Origin: HXMU1420-13 sp024742815
GTDB lineage: Bacteria > Bacteroidota > Rhodothermia > Balneolales > Balneolaceae
Direction of reading: 5' to 3'
Assembly: GCA_024742815.1 (NCBI GenBank)
Contig: JANSXX010000001.1
Coordinates: 434,001 to 498,000, forward strand
DNA: 64,000 nucleotides
Both the position numbers and the translations under genes were made by a program. Shown here in pieces: positions 25,123-34,403 of this stretch. How positions within the stretch are numbered: the first letter of the stretch is position 1; every line of letters starts with the position of its first letter. The notes beneath the pieces are model-generated. The model saw nothing but the letters and a program-made list of their open reading frames with translations. It searched no databases and had not been told where the DNA came from.

Positions 25123-25190
25123 TCAATTAAGAATTATTCAATGAAGAATGGGCAATATTCTACATTGAACATTGATGTATTCTTAATTGA
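25123..25190. terminator. 12-bp inverted repeat between convergent genes
   Basis: TCAATTAAGAAT (25123-25134) and its exact reverse complement (25179-25190) flank a 44-bp loop between gldC and the Memo-family gene. The right arm overlaps the last codons of the latter. It could end transcription from both sides or be a copy of a dispersed intergenic repeat, because similar AATTAAGAATT tracts occur at 44092-44135 and around 59465-59505. Confidence 0.45.
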
Positions 25191-26439
25191 ATAAAATGCT
25201 TCCAAACGTAACGGCGCTTTCGCGTTCTTGTTCGTCCCATAAATCATAGCTTAACACTTCTCCATTAATTCCCGAAAATGCAGTAAGAAAAGTTACTAAG
25301 GGAGGGAAGCCGCAGATTCGGTATTTGTCGTATGTTTCGCGCATGGCATAAATTAAGTGCTTAGGATTGCCCGAAGCACCCGCATTAAGCACTAATTGAT
25401 CGTTTGGCCGAACATTACTTAGTAATTCCTGAGCAGGTTCAGAGTCTCCAAATTTTTTACCGAAATGCGATAAATCACCACTTATCAAAAAGAAAGCATC
25501 GGGGTCATTGCCATACGTTTCTTCAAGAAAAGCAGCAAAGGTTTCCATTTGAGCTTGTTTGTGGGATTCATCCGAGTAAAGCAATTCATCCATCCCGCTA
25601 ATGAGGATGGGAATGATTTCGAAATCGTGCTTCCAAATGTGGTTTAAGAATAAGAGATGGAGCTCAATACTATGTTCAACCCGGTGCGCTCGATCGCGAA
25701 AACTTACGCCAATTTTGTCCCATTTTTTTGGGGATAACATCCGTCTGAAATCTTTGTTCGATTCAATACTTCCATTGGGCAGTTGAAACGTTTTTTCGGA
25801 AACGATGAAAGGATAATCCTCATACAAATCTCCATACATCCCCGAATAATGCGAAGTAGCAAGGATGAACACTTTCTTCGGAGTAAGCTCCCGAATTGCT
25901 GAAAATGCTTTTACAAAAGCAGAAAGCCCAACTCTCGGATCAATATGTGGAGCAAAAAGTGCACGTGCATGTGTAGGCTCAGTCTGCTCAAACCGATTAA
26001 AAGCTTTATTTAGATACTGTATGAGTTGCGTTGGGGTATTCGGAAATGAAATGCCGGCGGTATTCGAAATATGATAACCGGACTGCTCGTAATCGGTTTC
26101 AATATTCTTCGATAACTGCTTGAAATTTTCTGAGTGCAGGATGCCATGTTCATCCAGATAGCGAACGTAATTTAGCAAATCATTTTTAGATACTTCGCCG
26201 TGGCTAAGCCCGATTAGATCGTCGATGGATCGGTTTCCATCCAGTAAAGAAAGTATAGATTGCGAATCGGCCGGCAAGGTAAAATCGCTGGTGCAATAAC
26301 TCAGCGAATCGTAAAAATAGAGTAATTCCTCACCATTCTGCTGAATAGGAATTTGTTGAATATCATAACGAACCGGTGGTATCGGCTGATCGAAAGAATT
26401 GAATAAACTCTCTTGTTTTTCCCCAGTCATCTCTAACAT
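25183..26439 (-). CDS. Memo-family protein (AmmeMemoRadiSam system protein B)
   Basis: This 418-residue protein has a C-terminal Memo domain, the fold of LigB-type dioxygenases: HARALFAPHIDPRVGLSAF (about 155-173), ILATSHYSGMYGDL, the VEHSIELHLLFLNHIW box with conserved His residues, and LISGDLSHFG. The N-terminal 130 residues resemble a PqqD-like wHTH (SQSILSLLDGNRSIDDLIGL). Memo proteins may act with AMMECR1 and radical SAM partners. I see neither nearby, so the gene stands alone and its role is open. Confidence 0.85.
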   Translation of the reverse strand: MLEMTGEKQESLFNSFDQPIPPVRYDIQQIPIQQNGEELLYFYDSLSYCTSDFTLPADSQSILSLLDGNRSIDDLIGLSHGEVSKNDLLNYVRYLDEHGILHSENFKQLSKNIETDYEQSGYHISNTAGISFPNTPTQLIQYLNKAFNRFEQTEPTHARALFAPHIDPRVGLSAFVKAFSAIRELTPKKVFILATSHYSGMYGDLYEDYPFIVSEKTFQLPNGSIESNKDFRRMLSPKKWDKIGVSFRDRAHRVEHSIELHLLFLNHIWKHDFEIIPILISGMDELLYSDESHKQAQMETFAAFLEETYGNDPDAFFLISGDLSHFGKKFGDSEPAQELLSNVRPNDQLVLNAGASGNPKHLIYAMRETYDKYRICGFPPLVTFLTAFSGINGEVLSYDLWDEQERESAVTFGSILFN

Positions 26440-26501
26440 GTATGCTCAACTATGAAGTGGTTGCGATTCGTTTCATAATGAATAGCAAATATCTTCAATT
26501 T

Positions 26502-27194
26502 TCAAGACTCTTTGGATGAGACTTCTCTCATTTTTTTGCATTCACAGTTCCTTCCATATTCAACGCACAAGGGATGATCGGGAGCCGAAGATAATCGAGC
26601 TTTGCAGGCATTTCGCCCATGATGAATAAGTAAATGAGAGAGGTCGGTCCAGTTTTCTTTAGGAAAAAGGGCCATTAAATCTCGTTCAATTTTATCTGTG
26701 TTTTTCTTTTCGCGGGTAAGTCCAAACCGATTTGAAATCCGTTTTACATGCGTATCAACCACAACGCCTTCATTAATACCAAAGGCATTTCCCAGTACAA
26801 CATTGGCGGTTTTTCGTGCGGCACCACGCAGGGTAAGCAACTCATCCATCGTTTTTGGTACATCTCCATCAAATTCTTCTACTAAGGTTTTCGATGTTTC
26901 CTTTAGTGAAAGTGCCTTATTTCGATAGAATCCTGTAGTTCGCACTAATTCTTCGAGTTCTTCGAGCGGAGCTTCGGCCATTAATTCCGGAGTAGGATAC
27001 GTTTCGAAAAGTGCCGGGGTGACTTTATTCACCCGTACATCGGTACATTGCGCACTAAGAATAGTCGCAATCAACAACTCGAACGCATTTCTGTGATCCA
27101 ATTCGCAATGCGGGTTTGGATAGTGGTGATACAGTTCATCGAGAATGTTAGCAGCTCTTTCTTTTTGTTGCTTACTTTTTCGCGGGAGTTTCAT
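26502..27194 (-). CDS. nth: Endonuclease III
   Basis: This is a base-excision repair DNA glycosylase/AP lyase of 230 residues. It has the conserved start NPHCELDHRNAFELLIATILSAQCTD, and the helix-hairpin-helix LLTLRGAARKTANVVLGNAFG with catalytic Lys, where the usual LPGVGRKTA is altered to LRGAARKTA. The catalytic Asp is in VVDTHVKRISNRFGL. Four cysteines follow near the C-terminus in CKARLSSAPDHPLCVEYGRNCEC, spaced x12, x6 and x1 rather than the classical x6, x2 and x5, so the Fe-S loop is unusual. Confidence 0.93.
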   Translation of the reverse strand: MKLPRKSKQQKERAANILDELYHHYPNPHCELDHRNAFELLIATILSAQCTDVRVNKVTPALFETYPTPELMAEAPLEELEELVRTTGFYRNKALSLKETSKTLVEEFDGDVPKTMDELLTLRGAARKTANVVLGNAFGINEGVVVDTHVKRISNRFGLTREKKNTDKIERDLMALFPKENWTDLSHLLIHHGRNACKARLSSAPDHPLCVEYGRNCECKKMREVSSKES

Positions 27195-27213
27195 GGGTTA
27201 AGCTTTGAGTTTG

Positions 27214-27693
27214 TTAATCAGCTACATAAAGCTTTATTGTAAACACTAAGTTCGAATTTGCGGGAATACTTGGTCGCTCTCGATCTCCGTAAGCATAAAC
27301 TGATGGAATGTATAAAGTGATTTCGCCTCTTTCTTTTATCAGCGGGATCCCGATTTGCCATCCCACTATCAGGTTTCTGAGTCCAAATCCTACCGGTCGC
27401 GAACTGCTGTCAAACTCCGAGCCATCCGAAAGTAGGGTTCCGGTGTAATCCACCACAACGTTGCCACATAAACTAGGTTTATCCCCATCTCCGGGATTAG
27501 AAATAACGTACCGAATACCGGAAGGATGCTCCTCGGCATTGATATTATTCTCTGCTAAGTACGAATCGATTGTGGCAATATCGGATGCAAGTTGATCGCG
27601 ATCGACATTTAAATTTGGTTCAACATCGCAATCCGAGCGATTGCAGGATATTGCAGTGGTAATCAGTAGTGATAAGATTAGTAATTTGCGCAT
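27214..27693 (-). CDS. FKBP-type peptidyl-prolyl isomerase lipoprotein
   Basis: This envelope protein of 159 residues has a lipoprotein signal (MRKLLILSLLITTAISC). The C-terminal FKBP domain begins about residue 65 with GDGDKPSLCGNVVVDYTGTL and contains LIVGWQIGIPLIKERGEITLYIP and YGDRERPSIPANSNLVFTIKL. It would catalyse proline isomerisation in secreted or outer-membrane proteins. The start at 27693 gives the lipoprotein signal; a longer frame upstream runs into the neighbouring gene. Confidence 0.9.
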   Translation of the reverse strand: MRKLLILSLLITTAISCNRSDCDVEPNLNVDRDQLASDIATIDSYLAENNINAEEHPSGIRYVISNPGDGDKPSLCGNVVVDYTGTLLSDGSEFDSSSRPVGFGLRNLIVGWQIGIPLIKERGEITLYIPSVYAYGDRERPSIPANSNLVFTIKLYVAD

Positions 27694-27779
27694 ATAAGAA
27701 TTAGTTCGATACAAAAATAAAGCCCTGCATAAGCAAGGCTTGAAAGTGTTAAAATAAGAAAGTCTTGAGGTAGCTGAAA

Positions 27780-28499
27780 TCAACTATTGTTAAAGTCGAC
27801 CACATATTGCCCCGGTTCGCTGATAATAATTTGAACCCGATTATCAATAAGCGATGTGTTCATCAGGTTAGGGATTTTATAGCTTACAAAAAGTTCAAGC
27901 GGGTAAGATGGATTTTCGATGGTGTATTCTAACGTAGAATTTGTACCGGGTTGATTTGGCATGGTGCCGGATGAATGGCTGATAGTAAGATCAGAAATTA
28001 CATTCTGTACATTTTCCCCATTTCTTCGAAAACGCAGAAATATTTTTCCGGTATAATCAGAGCCTTGTCTTCGAATAGAGGTAGATACTACACCACGTTG
28101 GTTTACAATTTTATGAGGTCGGTGATCATCTGAAATTACTTCAAGCTCACCTTCGTACCAAAAGCCACTAACTACTTGTTCTGCTCCGTTTTCTACGTAC
28201 TCGAGTGTTCCGTAGGAATATTGTTTACCTTGGCGCCAGCTGCCGGTGTATTGCCGTTCAGCATGCCAAACGTAAGTTCCCTCTCCGTGTGGATATCCGG
28301 CAACGAAATCACCTTCGTAAGTATGTAATCCCGATGCAACTCCATCGCCGTGGGCAAGACCATTTTTGCAATACCCCTCATAATTTTCTGCTATAGAAGC
28401 TAATAGCACTTTACACTCTTTATTGCTTTCGCTGGAATGGTACACCGAAGCGCAAGACCATGAAAATAAACCAAACATTAAAATAGTAGCTATACGCAT
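27780..28499 (-). CDS. MORN-repeat lipoprotein
   Basis: This 239-residue lipoprotein (signal ending FSWSC) has at least three MORN-type repeats at about residues 40-100 (YEGYCKNGLAHGDG, YEGDFVAGYPHGEG, YTGSWRQGKQYSYG). A beta-rich C-terminal half has no known domain. MORN repeats bind membranes or scaffold proteins; the function here is unknown. The ATG at 28499 is preferred to the TTG at 28505. An 86-bp gap separates it from the FKBP gene in the same direction. Confidence 0.8.
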   Translation of the reverse strand: MRIATILMFGLFSWSCASVYHSSESNKECKVLLASIAENYEGYCKNGLAHGDGVASGLHTYEGDFVAGYPHGEGTYVWHAERQYTGSWRQGKQYSYGTLEYVENGAEQVVSGFWYEGELEVISDDHRPHKIVNQRGVVSTSIRRQGSDYTGKIFLRFRRNGENVQNVISDLTISHSSGTMPNQPGTNSTLEYTIENPSYPLELFVSYKIPNLMNTSLIDNRVQIIISEPGQYVVDFNNS

Positions 28500-28719
28500 A
28501 CTCAATACCTTAAATAAACTTAAAATTACTAGATCAATTCATTCGCAACGCCACTTGACTATCTTTTAGTATGATTAATGCGCTGAAATAATTGATAAAA
28601 TAACACATTTTCAAATACCGACGCTGTAACAAATAGTTTCAGTTTAAGATTCAGTGTATGCAAACGGGTTTTCTAGTTTCACATACAACTAAAAAAGCAG
28701 ATAAACTTTAACCGTAACT
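28500..28719. other. Intergenic stretch between the pnt operon and the MORN gene
   Basis: The gap holds the upstream region of the MORN gene. It is AT-rich, and no gene is visible. Confidence 0.4.
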
Positions 28720-28739
28720 GGCACAATCGTAATTGTGCC
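28720..28739 (-). terminator. Hairpin after the pnt operon
   Basis: A perfect 8-bp stem GGCACAAT/ATTGTGCC with a 4-nt loop lies about 20 bp past the pntB stop. There is no T-run directly after it on the minus strand, so it may also act as an mRNA-end stabiliser. Confidence 0.55.
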
Positions 28740-28761
28740 TGTACGGTGTATTTAATAGCTA

Positions 28762-30183
28762 CTAAACATCTTTCAAAGCTTCATTCAAAGCTTGCAGACT
28801 CTTTTTAGCATCCCCGAAAAACATTTGATTTTTCTCGGCATAGAATAAAGGGTTGTCGATGCCTGCATAACCAACACTTAGCGAGCGTTTGAAAACGATA
28901 GTTCGTTTGGCTTCGTCTACATCTAAAATCGGCATTCCATAAATAGGGCTGCCTGGTGAGGTTTTTGCCATAGGGTTTACCACATCATTCGCACCGATAA
29001 TTAACACTACATCGGTAGAAGCAAACTCCGGATTAATTTGATCCATATCATACAATACATCGTAAGGCACATCTGCTTCGGCAAGTAATACGTTCATGTG
29101 GCCAGGCATACGTCCTGCAACGGGGTGAACGCCATATTTAACCTGAACGCCTCGTTCTTCTAAATTTGCCGCAACTTCTTTTACAATGTGTTGCGCTTGT
29201 GCCACAGCAAGACCATAACCCGGTACAATTACCACTTTCGATGCATACGCAACCTGAATAGCTAAATCTTCTGCTGAAGTCTCACGCACCGATTTATCGC
29301 CATCGGCACCACCGTTACCACCGGAGGCTCCATCACCACCAAAGCTGCCAAAAATCACATTCGCTAACGAGCGATTCATGGCTTTACACATGATGTTTGT
29401 GAGGATCAGTCCGGCGGCTCCAACTAACGCCCCGGAAACGATGAGCAAATTGTTCCCAAGTACAAAACCCGCCATCGAAGCAGCGATCCCTGAGTACGAG
29501 TTAAGTAACGAGATTACAACCGGCATATCAGCACCGCCAATCGGGATAACTGAGGTAACACCGATAAGTAAAGAAACACCTAATATCACCCAGAAAAGTG
29601 TGGTATTAGCTGGATTTATGGTGTATAAAACAATCAAAACCAATACGGCAAACATCGAGCCGATGTTAATGATGTTCAATCCCGGAAAAGTGATTGCATT
29701 GCCCGAGATAAAGCCTTTCAATTTACCAAAGGCGATAAAACTACCGGTAAACGTTAACGAGCCGATGAACACACTAAGGCCAATCGTAATCATTCCGGTA
29801 GAATCGATAGCACTTATGCTTTCGTAACGGGCAAGTTCTCCCCAGGCAACTAAAGCAGAGGCCCCACCTCCAAAACCGTTGAACACGGCAACTAGCTCGG
29901 GCATGGCGGTCATGGCTACCTTTTTGGCTAAAATTGCTCCAATCAACCCTCCAATCAATACGCCAATTATAATAAGCTCGAAGGATACAATTTGTTGATC
30001 GAACAAAGTAACTACGATACCAATCAGCATCCCAATAGACGCCAGCATGTTACCACGGCGTGCAGTTTGTGGGGAGTTTAAAAGTTTAAGGCCACGAATA
30101 AAGAAGGCCGTAGCCACTAAATAAAGTAGCTGAATCACATCAGGTAACCATGTGAGGACGGAATCGGGTAAAAACTGGCTCAT
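28762..30183 (-). CDS. pntB: NAD(P) transhydrogenase subunit beta
   Basis: This is the beta subunit of the proton-translocating transhydrogenase (473 residues), which makes NADPH from NADH at the cost of the proton gradient. The N-terminal half holds about nine membrane helices with AILAKKVAMTAMPELVAVFNGFGGGAS. The C-terminal domain III is the NADP site, with VIVPGYGLAVAQAQHIV, VHPVAGRMPGHMNVLLAEA, IGANDVVNPMA and the KRSLSVGYAGIDNPLF end. It overlaps the preceding gene by 4 bp and ends the operon. Confidence 0.97.
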   Translation of the reverse strand: MSQFLPDSVLTWLPDVIQLLYLVATAFFIRGLKLLNSPQTARRGNMLASIGMLIGIVVTLFDQQIVSFELIIIGVLIGGLIGAILAKKVAMTAMPELVAVFNGFGGGASALVAWGELARYESISAIDSTGMITIGLSVFIGSLTFTGSFIAFGKLKGFISGNAITFPGLNIINIGSMFAVLVLIVLYTINPANTTLFWVILGVSLLIGVTSVIPIGGADMPVVISLLNSYSGIAASMAGFVLGNNLLIVSGALVGAAGLILTNIMCKAMNRSLANVIFGSFGGDGASGGNGGADGDKSVRETSAEDLAIQVAYASKVVIVPGYGLAVAQAQHIVKEVAANLEERGVQVKYGVHPVAGRMPGHMNVLLAEADVPYDVLYDMDQINPEFASTDVVLIIGANDVVNPMAKTSPGSPIYGMPILDVDEAKRTIVFKRSLSVGYAGIDNPLFYAEKNQMFFGDAKKSLQALNEALKDV

Positions 30184-30470
30184 TTGTCATCCTCCTTTTT
30201 CTTGAACATCTCCAACATACGATCGGTAACCATAAAACCGCCTACCACATTAATGGATGCAAAAATGATGGCTGCTAATCCGAGATATTTGCCCAAATCG
30301 CCGCCAACTCCACCAGCAACTATTAAAGCTCCAACAATGGTGATACCCGAAATAGCATTGGCACCACTCATCAGTGGAGTATGCAAGGTGGGTGGAACTT
30401 TCGAGATCAATTCAAACCCGATAAAACAGGCCAATACAAATATGAATAAGGAAAAAATTAGTGCGCTCAT
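30180..30470 (-). CDS. pntAB: NAD(P) transhydrogenase subunit alpha part 2
   Basis: This 96-residue membrane protein with three helices (FSLFIFVLACFIGFELI, ISGITIVGALIVAGG, LAAIIFASINVVGGFMV) is the membrane part of the alpha subunit in three-gene transhydrogenases. It contains the family text VPPTLHTPLMSGANAISG. It overlaps both neighbours by 4 bp (ATGA), showing tight coupling. Confidence 0.96.
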   Translation of the reverse strand: MSALIFSLFIFVLACFIGFELISKVPPTLHTPLMSGANAISGITIVGALIVAGGVGGDLGKYLGLAAIIFASINVVGGFMVTDRMLEMFKKKEDDK

Positions 30471-31597
30471 GCTTCTTTCGGTTTAAGTAATGGACTGATT
30501 ATTTCACCTTGATGAGTGATGGTGGTATTGAGCAAAATTTCGTCTTCAAAGTCGAAATTGGCTTTCTCTTCTTTGATTAGAAGATTCAATAACGCAAACA
30601 TATTTTTTGAATACAGCATGCTTGCGTGGTTGGCTAATTGGCTTGGTAGATTAAGCGGACCAACAATATTTACCTCGTGGGCTTTAACCACTTCTCCAGC
30701 TTTAGTGAGTTCACAGTTTCCGCCATTTTCAGCGGCAATGTCTACAATTACGGAACCGGGTTTCATATCTGCCACCATTTCTTTGGTGATAAGAAGAGGA
30801 GCCGGCCGGCCGGGAATTAAGGCCGTGGTTATCACGATGTCTGATTTTTTTACATGCTCGTGAATTACTTGCTTCTGCCTTTCCTGGCTGTCTTTACTCA
30901 GTTCTTTCGCGTACCCACCTTTGGTTTCTGTGTCTTCTTCCTCAAGGGGAACTTCCACAAACTTGGCTCCAAGCGATTCAACCTGTTCTTTCACAACGGG
31001 TCGCACATCGTAGGCCTCAACCACAGCTCCGAGTTTTCGGCATGTTGCTATGGCTTGTAATCCCGCCACACCTGCGCCAAGAATTAAAGCTTTTGAGGGT
31101 GGAATTGTACCGGCCGCAGTCATCATCATGGGGAAATATTTATCCAAATGATTAGCTGCAAGTAGCGACGCTTTATAGCCGGCGATGGAACTCATAGAAG
31201 AAAGAGCGTCCATGTTTTGGGCTCTTGAGATACGCGGAATGGCATCCATCGCCAAGGCAGTGATATCTTTTGTTTTCAGCGTTTCAACCAATGCAGCATT
31301 TTGAAGTGCCCAAATAAAGCAAACAAGAATGCTGTTCTTTTTCATATGATCGAGGTCGATTTGGGAGGGAGTTTGCACTGCCAATACCAAATCAGCCTCA
31401 GAAAATAAGGCAGTTCGATCTTTTACAATCGTTGCTCCTGCTTCTGCGTATTGAGCATCTAAAAAATTCGATGCTAACCCGGCGTCGGATTCAACCCGAA
31501 GCTCCAGTCCTTTTTGAATTAATTTGCCGGCAATTTCGGGTATAATGGAAACCCGTTTTTCTAGCTCAGCAGTTTCTTTAGGAATTGCTACAATCAA
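30467..31597 (-). CDS. pntAA: NAD(P) transhydrogenase subunit alpha part 1
   Basis: This is the soluble NAD(H)-binding subunit (376 residues), homologous to alanine dehydrogenase. It has the start MIVAIPKETAELEKRVSIIPE, the mobile/Gln region SRAQNMDALSSMSSIAGYKA, the NAD motif LILGAGVAGLQAIATCRKLGA followed by EAYDVRP, and GSVIVDIAAENGGNCE. It is the first gene of the pntAA-AB-B operon; the gap to 31803 must hold its promoter. Confidence 0.97.
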   Translation of the reverse strand: MIVAIPKETAELEKRVSIIPEIAGKLIQKGLELRVESDAGLASNFLDAQYAEAGATIVKDRTALFSEADLVLAVQTPSQIDLDHMKKNSILVCFIWALQNAALVETLKTKDITALAMDAIPRISRAQNMDALSSMSSIAGYKASLLAANHLDKYFPMMMTAAGTIPPSKALILGAGVAGLQAIATCRKLGAVVEAYDVRPVVKEQVESLGAKFVEVPLEEEDTETKGGYAKELSKDSQERQKQVIHEHVKKSDIVITTALIPGRPAPLLITKEMVADMKPGSVIVDIAAENGGNCELTKAGEVVKAHEVNIVGPLNLPSQLANHASMLYSKNMFALLNLLIKEEKANFDFEDEILLNTTITHQGEIISPLLKPKEA

Positions 31598-31802
31598 TGA
31601 TAACCTCCAACTTAGTTTGCCTCAACATAATGAAATTGAACATTTACGCAAATAAATGTGGGAGCGCTTTTTTAGCGAACCTGTTAAAAATCAATAGCAT
31701 TGTTGAGAGTTTAGCGTTGTTGCATGCGCATCAAGCCACCTTAATGTGAGAAATTAATGTGAAGAAAATGTATACTAATGCAATAAACTTGGGGGAAATT
31801 CA

Positions 31803-32564
31803 ATGAAATACGTGTTACGAGGAATCCTGTTTATTGCGCTATGTGCTTCATTTGTAGCCTGCGACGATCTCGAATTAGAAGGCGAGGATGCCGGAGATGT
31901 TCGTGGACTGTGGCAAAAATTTGACCGAGAGGGCAGTAACGAATTTGTGCTCATTAGCGATACACGATTTGGGTTTTATTACTACAATGCAAACACAGGC
32001 TGTATGGAAACAGATGTGTATCGTGTAATTCAGAGAGATGGTACCGGATTTTTTCAAGTGATTAAAGATGATGGCAGTCCTCCGAAAGTATTCGCAGTTT
32101 CGTTGAACGGAGATCGAATACATCTGCGGGACATTGATAATACCCAACGTGATATCCAACGTTATTGGGCAAGCAACATTCAAAATATCGACGATTTTGC
32201 ACCCGTGTGTTACAATCCGGCACTCACCGGAACGTGGCAGCTATCGAGCGATGAAATCGATGAGTATCTGTCAATAAGCAAGCAAAAAGTAGAAATCGCT
32301 TCTTTTGATACTTTAGAAACTTGCTTCCAAAACTTAAAATTTGATGTTATTGATATAGATATGCCTGAAATGGTTATCCGTAATCAAGCGAATTCAACCG
32401 AAGAATTTAATTTAGATTTTGTAGTGACAGATTCCATTTTAACGGTTACACGAAATGCTGCCGGGGCTAACTTTGAGTCGACCTATACCCCCGCAGATAC
32501 ATTAATCAGCGAATTAAATCCGTTTTGTAGTAATTCAATTGAGAGCTCCTCCATCTATCGCTGA
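31803..32564 (+). CDS. Hypothetical lipoprotein
   Basis: This 253-residue lipoprotein has signal MKYVLRGILFIALCASFVAC. The mature part appears to be two lipocalin-like beta units: a first about 25-125 starting VRGLWQKFDREGSNEFV, and a second about 140-250 starting LTGTWQLSSDEIDEYL. Both open with the G-x-W signature of lipocalin-like domains. The family is not known and the function is unknown. It stands alone between pnt and trxB. Confidence 0.75.
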   Translation: MKYVLRGILFIALCASFVACDDLELEGEDAGDVRGLWQKFDREGSNEFVLISDTRFGFYYYNANTGCMETDVYRVIQRDGTGFFQVIKDDGSPPKVFAVSLNGDRIHLRDIDNTQRDIQRYWASNIQNIDDFAPVCYNPALTGTWQLSSDEIDEYLSISKQKVEIASFDTLETCFQNLKFDVIDIDMPEMVIRNQANSTEEFNLDFVVTDSILTVTRNAAGANFESTYTPADTLISELNPFCSNSIESSSIYR

Positions 32565-32664
32565 ACAGATTAGGCTACTTCTATACTTCCTATAAACAAA
32601 AATTGGCAAGGGATTAGGAGCTATTTTCGTACCTTTAGGCACAAATTTTACAGCTTGAAGAATT

Positions 32665-33639
32665 ATGGAAGACATTGCCAACAAAACTTTTAAAGTAGTA
32701 ATCATCGGAAGCGGTCCTGCCGGTTTAACAGCAGCTTTATATGCTGCACGTGCCGATTTAAACCCAATCGTATTTGAAGGACCGGAACCGGGGGGGCAAT
32801 TAATGACCACTACCGATGTAGAAAACTTTCCCGGATACCCAAATGGAGTGATGGGACCTCAAATGATGCAGGACTTCCGTGAACAAGCCACCAAATTTGG
32901 TGCCGATTGTAGATATGGTTACGTAACAGATATCGAGTTTGGAGATCGCCCATATAAACTCACCATTGATGAGAAAACTGAGATTTACGCGCACACAATT
33001 ATCATTTCTACCGGTGCTTCGGCAATGTGGCTTGGACTTGAAAGCGAAACCAAACTACGCGGGAAAGGAGTATCCGCGTGTGCTACGTGTGATGGAGCTT
33101 TTTTCAGAAATCAACATGTAGTAATTGTTGGCGGTGGAGATACAGCCATGGAAGAAGCCACTTTCCTAACCAAGTTTGCCAGCAAAGTTACCGTTGTACA
33201 TCGTAGAGATGAACTTCGAGCTTCAAAAGCGATGCAAGCTCGGGCTTTCGCTAACGAAAAAATCGAGTTCATGTGGGATAGCGAAGTCGAAGAGATTTTA
33301 GGTGATCAGGTTGTGGAAGGTGTTCGCATCAACAATAGAAAAACCGGAGAGAAAACAGTTTTAGAGGATGTTACCGGAGTATTCGTAGCCATCGGACATA
33401 AACCTAATACTGATCTATTCAAAGGCGTGCTTACGATGGATGATGTCGGATATATCCAAACAAAAGGACAATCCACAAAAACAGACTTACCTGGTATATT
33501 TGCCTGTGGTGATGCGATGGATGCCATCTATCGCCAAGCGGTTACTGCCGCCGGTACGGGTTGTAAAGCTGCATTAGATGCTGAACATTATCTAGGAGAA
33601 CTACCCAAAGAAGCCATCGCCGAAGAACATTGGAAGTGA
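32665..33639 (+). CDS. trxB: Thioredoxin reductase
   Basis: This is the NADPH-dependent flavoenzyme that reduces thioredoxin, 324 residues. It has the FAD motif VVIIGSGPAGLTAALYAARA (about 11-30), the family loop EPGGQLMTTTDVENFPGYP, the redox-active CATC in GVSACATCDGAFF (about 136-139), the NADPH motif VVIVGGGDTAMEEATFL, and GIFACGDAMDAIYRQAVTAAGTGC near the end. It is a full-length low-molecular-weight type. Confidence 0.97.
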   Translation: MEDIANKTFKVVIIGSGPAGLTAALYAARADLNPIVFEGPEPGGQLMTTTDVENFPGYPNGVMGPQMMQDFREQATKFGADCRYGYVTDIEFGDRPYKLTIDEKTEIYAHTIIISTGASAMWLGLESETKLRGKGVSACATCDGAFFRNQHVVIVGGGDTAMEEATFLTKFASKVTVVHRRDELRASKAMQARAFANEKIEFMWDSEVEEILGDQVVEGVRINNRKTGEKTVLEDVTGVFVAIGHKPNTDLFKGVLTMDDVGYIQTKGQSTKTDLPGIFACGDAMDAIYRQAVTAAGTGCKAALDAEHYLGELPKEAIAEEHWK

Positions 33640-33856
33640 TAGTTGATGTGGTGATTTGGTGATAAAGTGAGGTGTTGTTCCACTTTATTACTTTTGGATT
33701 AGATAATCTCTCGGGCTCACGGCTAAAGTCCGTCCGTCCGATATAATGGCAAGAAAAAAATACTCGGCTTAAACCCATCCATCAGGCGAGCAATCCGTCA
33801 GATGGATTAATATGGATTAATAAATTATGCAATTAATAATATTGATCTTACATTCT
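33640..33856. other. Intergenic stretch downstream of trxB
   Basis: The sequence is gene-free. A 7-bp inverted repeat (ATCCATC/GATGGAT around 33776-33806) may act as a weak terminator for trxB. The 8-bp array follows. Confidence 0.4.
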
Positions 33857-33970
33857 CACCGAATCACCGAATCACCGAATCACCGAATCACCGAATCACC
33901 GAATCACCGAATCACCGAATCACCGAATCACCGAATCACCGAATCACCGAATCACCGAATCACCGAATCA
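33857..33970. repeat. Tandem 8-bp repeat (CACCGAAT, 14 exact copies)
   Basis: Fourteen perfect copies of an 8-bp unit plus two bases lie between trxB and the DUF4342 gene. The last bases supply the TGA stop codon of the DUF4342 gene. It is identical throughout, so it is probably hypervariable in length. It has no spacers and is not a CRISPR. Confidence 0.98.
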
Positions 33971-34402
33971 CTTTTTCTTCTTACCTACCGTCTTTTCATC
34001 CTTTTGTTCTTCTTCAGCATCATCTTCCGAAGCTTCAGTGTCGTTTGAGTTCGATTCTTCCTCTTCGTCCTCAGTGATTTCAATAATCTCGGCTTCTACC
34101 GAAAATTCGTCGTCATCTTCGTCAATTTCGCGCTCAACCAAAATTTGGTAGTCGTTGATGAACATGGCAAACATGCCAATTGCTGAGATAACCGGCGCCA
34201 TTGCACCTACCAATGCTGCGCCACCAACCCCAACAGCAAGCTGAGTCTGAAAAACAACTTCTCCCTCTTTGTTTTTGATAATCAATCGGCGGGCACTTCC
34301 CTCTTTGATGAATTCCCTGATTTTGGAGATGACTTCGTTTACTCCACCCTGCACTTCTTCAAACATGTGCTTTGCCTTCTTTTTTGCCTCGTCTTTTTCC
34401 AT
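33968..34402 (-). CDS. DUF4342 protein
   Basis: This 144-residue protein has an N-terminal helical part (FEEVQGGVNEVISKIREFI) and the DUF4342 core ARRLIIKNKEGEVVFQTQLAVGVGGAALVGAMAP with a hydrophobic stretch (about 55-85). A long acidic tail of Glu/Asp/Ser ends in Lys residues. The family has no known function; the hydrophobic stretch suggests membrane contact. Its stop codon arises from the adjoining 8-bp tandem array, so repeat changes would not alter the protein. Confidence 0.85.
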   Translation of the reverse strand: MEKDEAKKKAKHMFEEVQGGVNEVISKIREFIKEGSARRLIIKNKEGEVVFQTQLAVGVGGAALVGAMAPVISAIGMFAMFINDYQILVEREIDEDDDEFSVEAEIIEITEDEEEESNSNDTEASEDDAEEEQKDEKTVGKKKK

Positions 34403-34403
34403 G

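Noticed and set aside
33857..33970. CRISPR array
   Set aside because: The 8-bp units are directly adjacent without spacers.
33827..34048. Plus-strand frame encoding a repetitive HRITESPN peptide
   Set aside because: It is only the translation of the 8-bp tandem array plus antisense of the DUF4342 gene.
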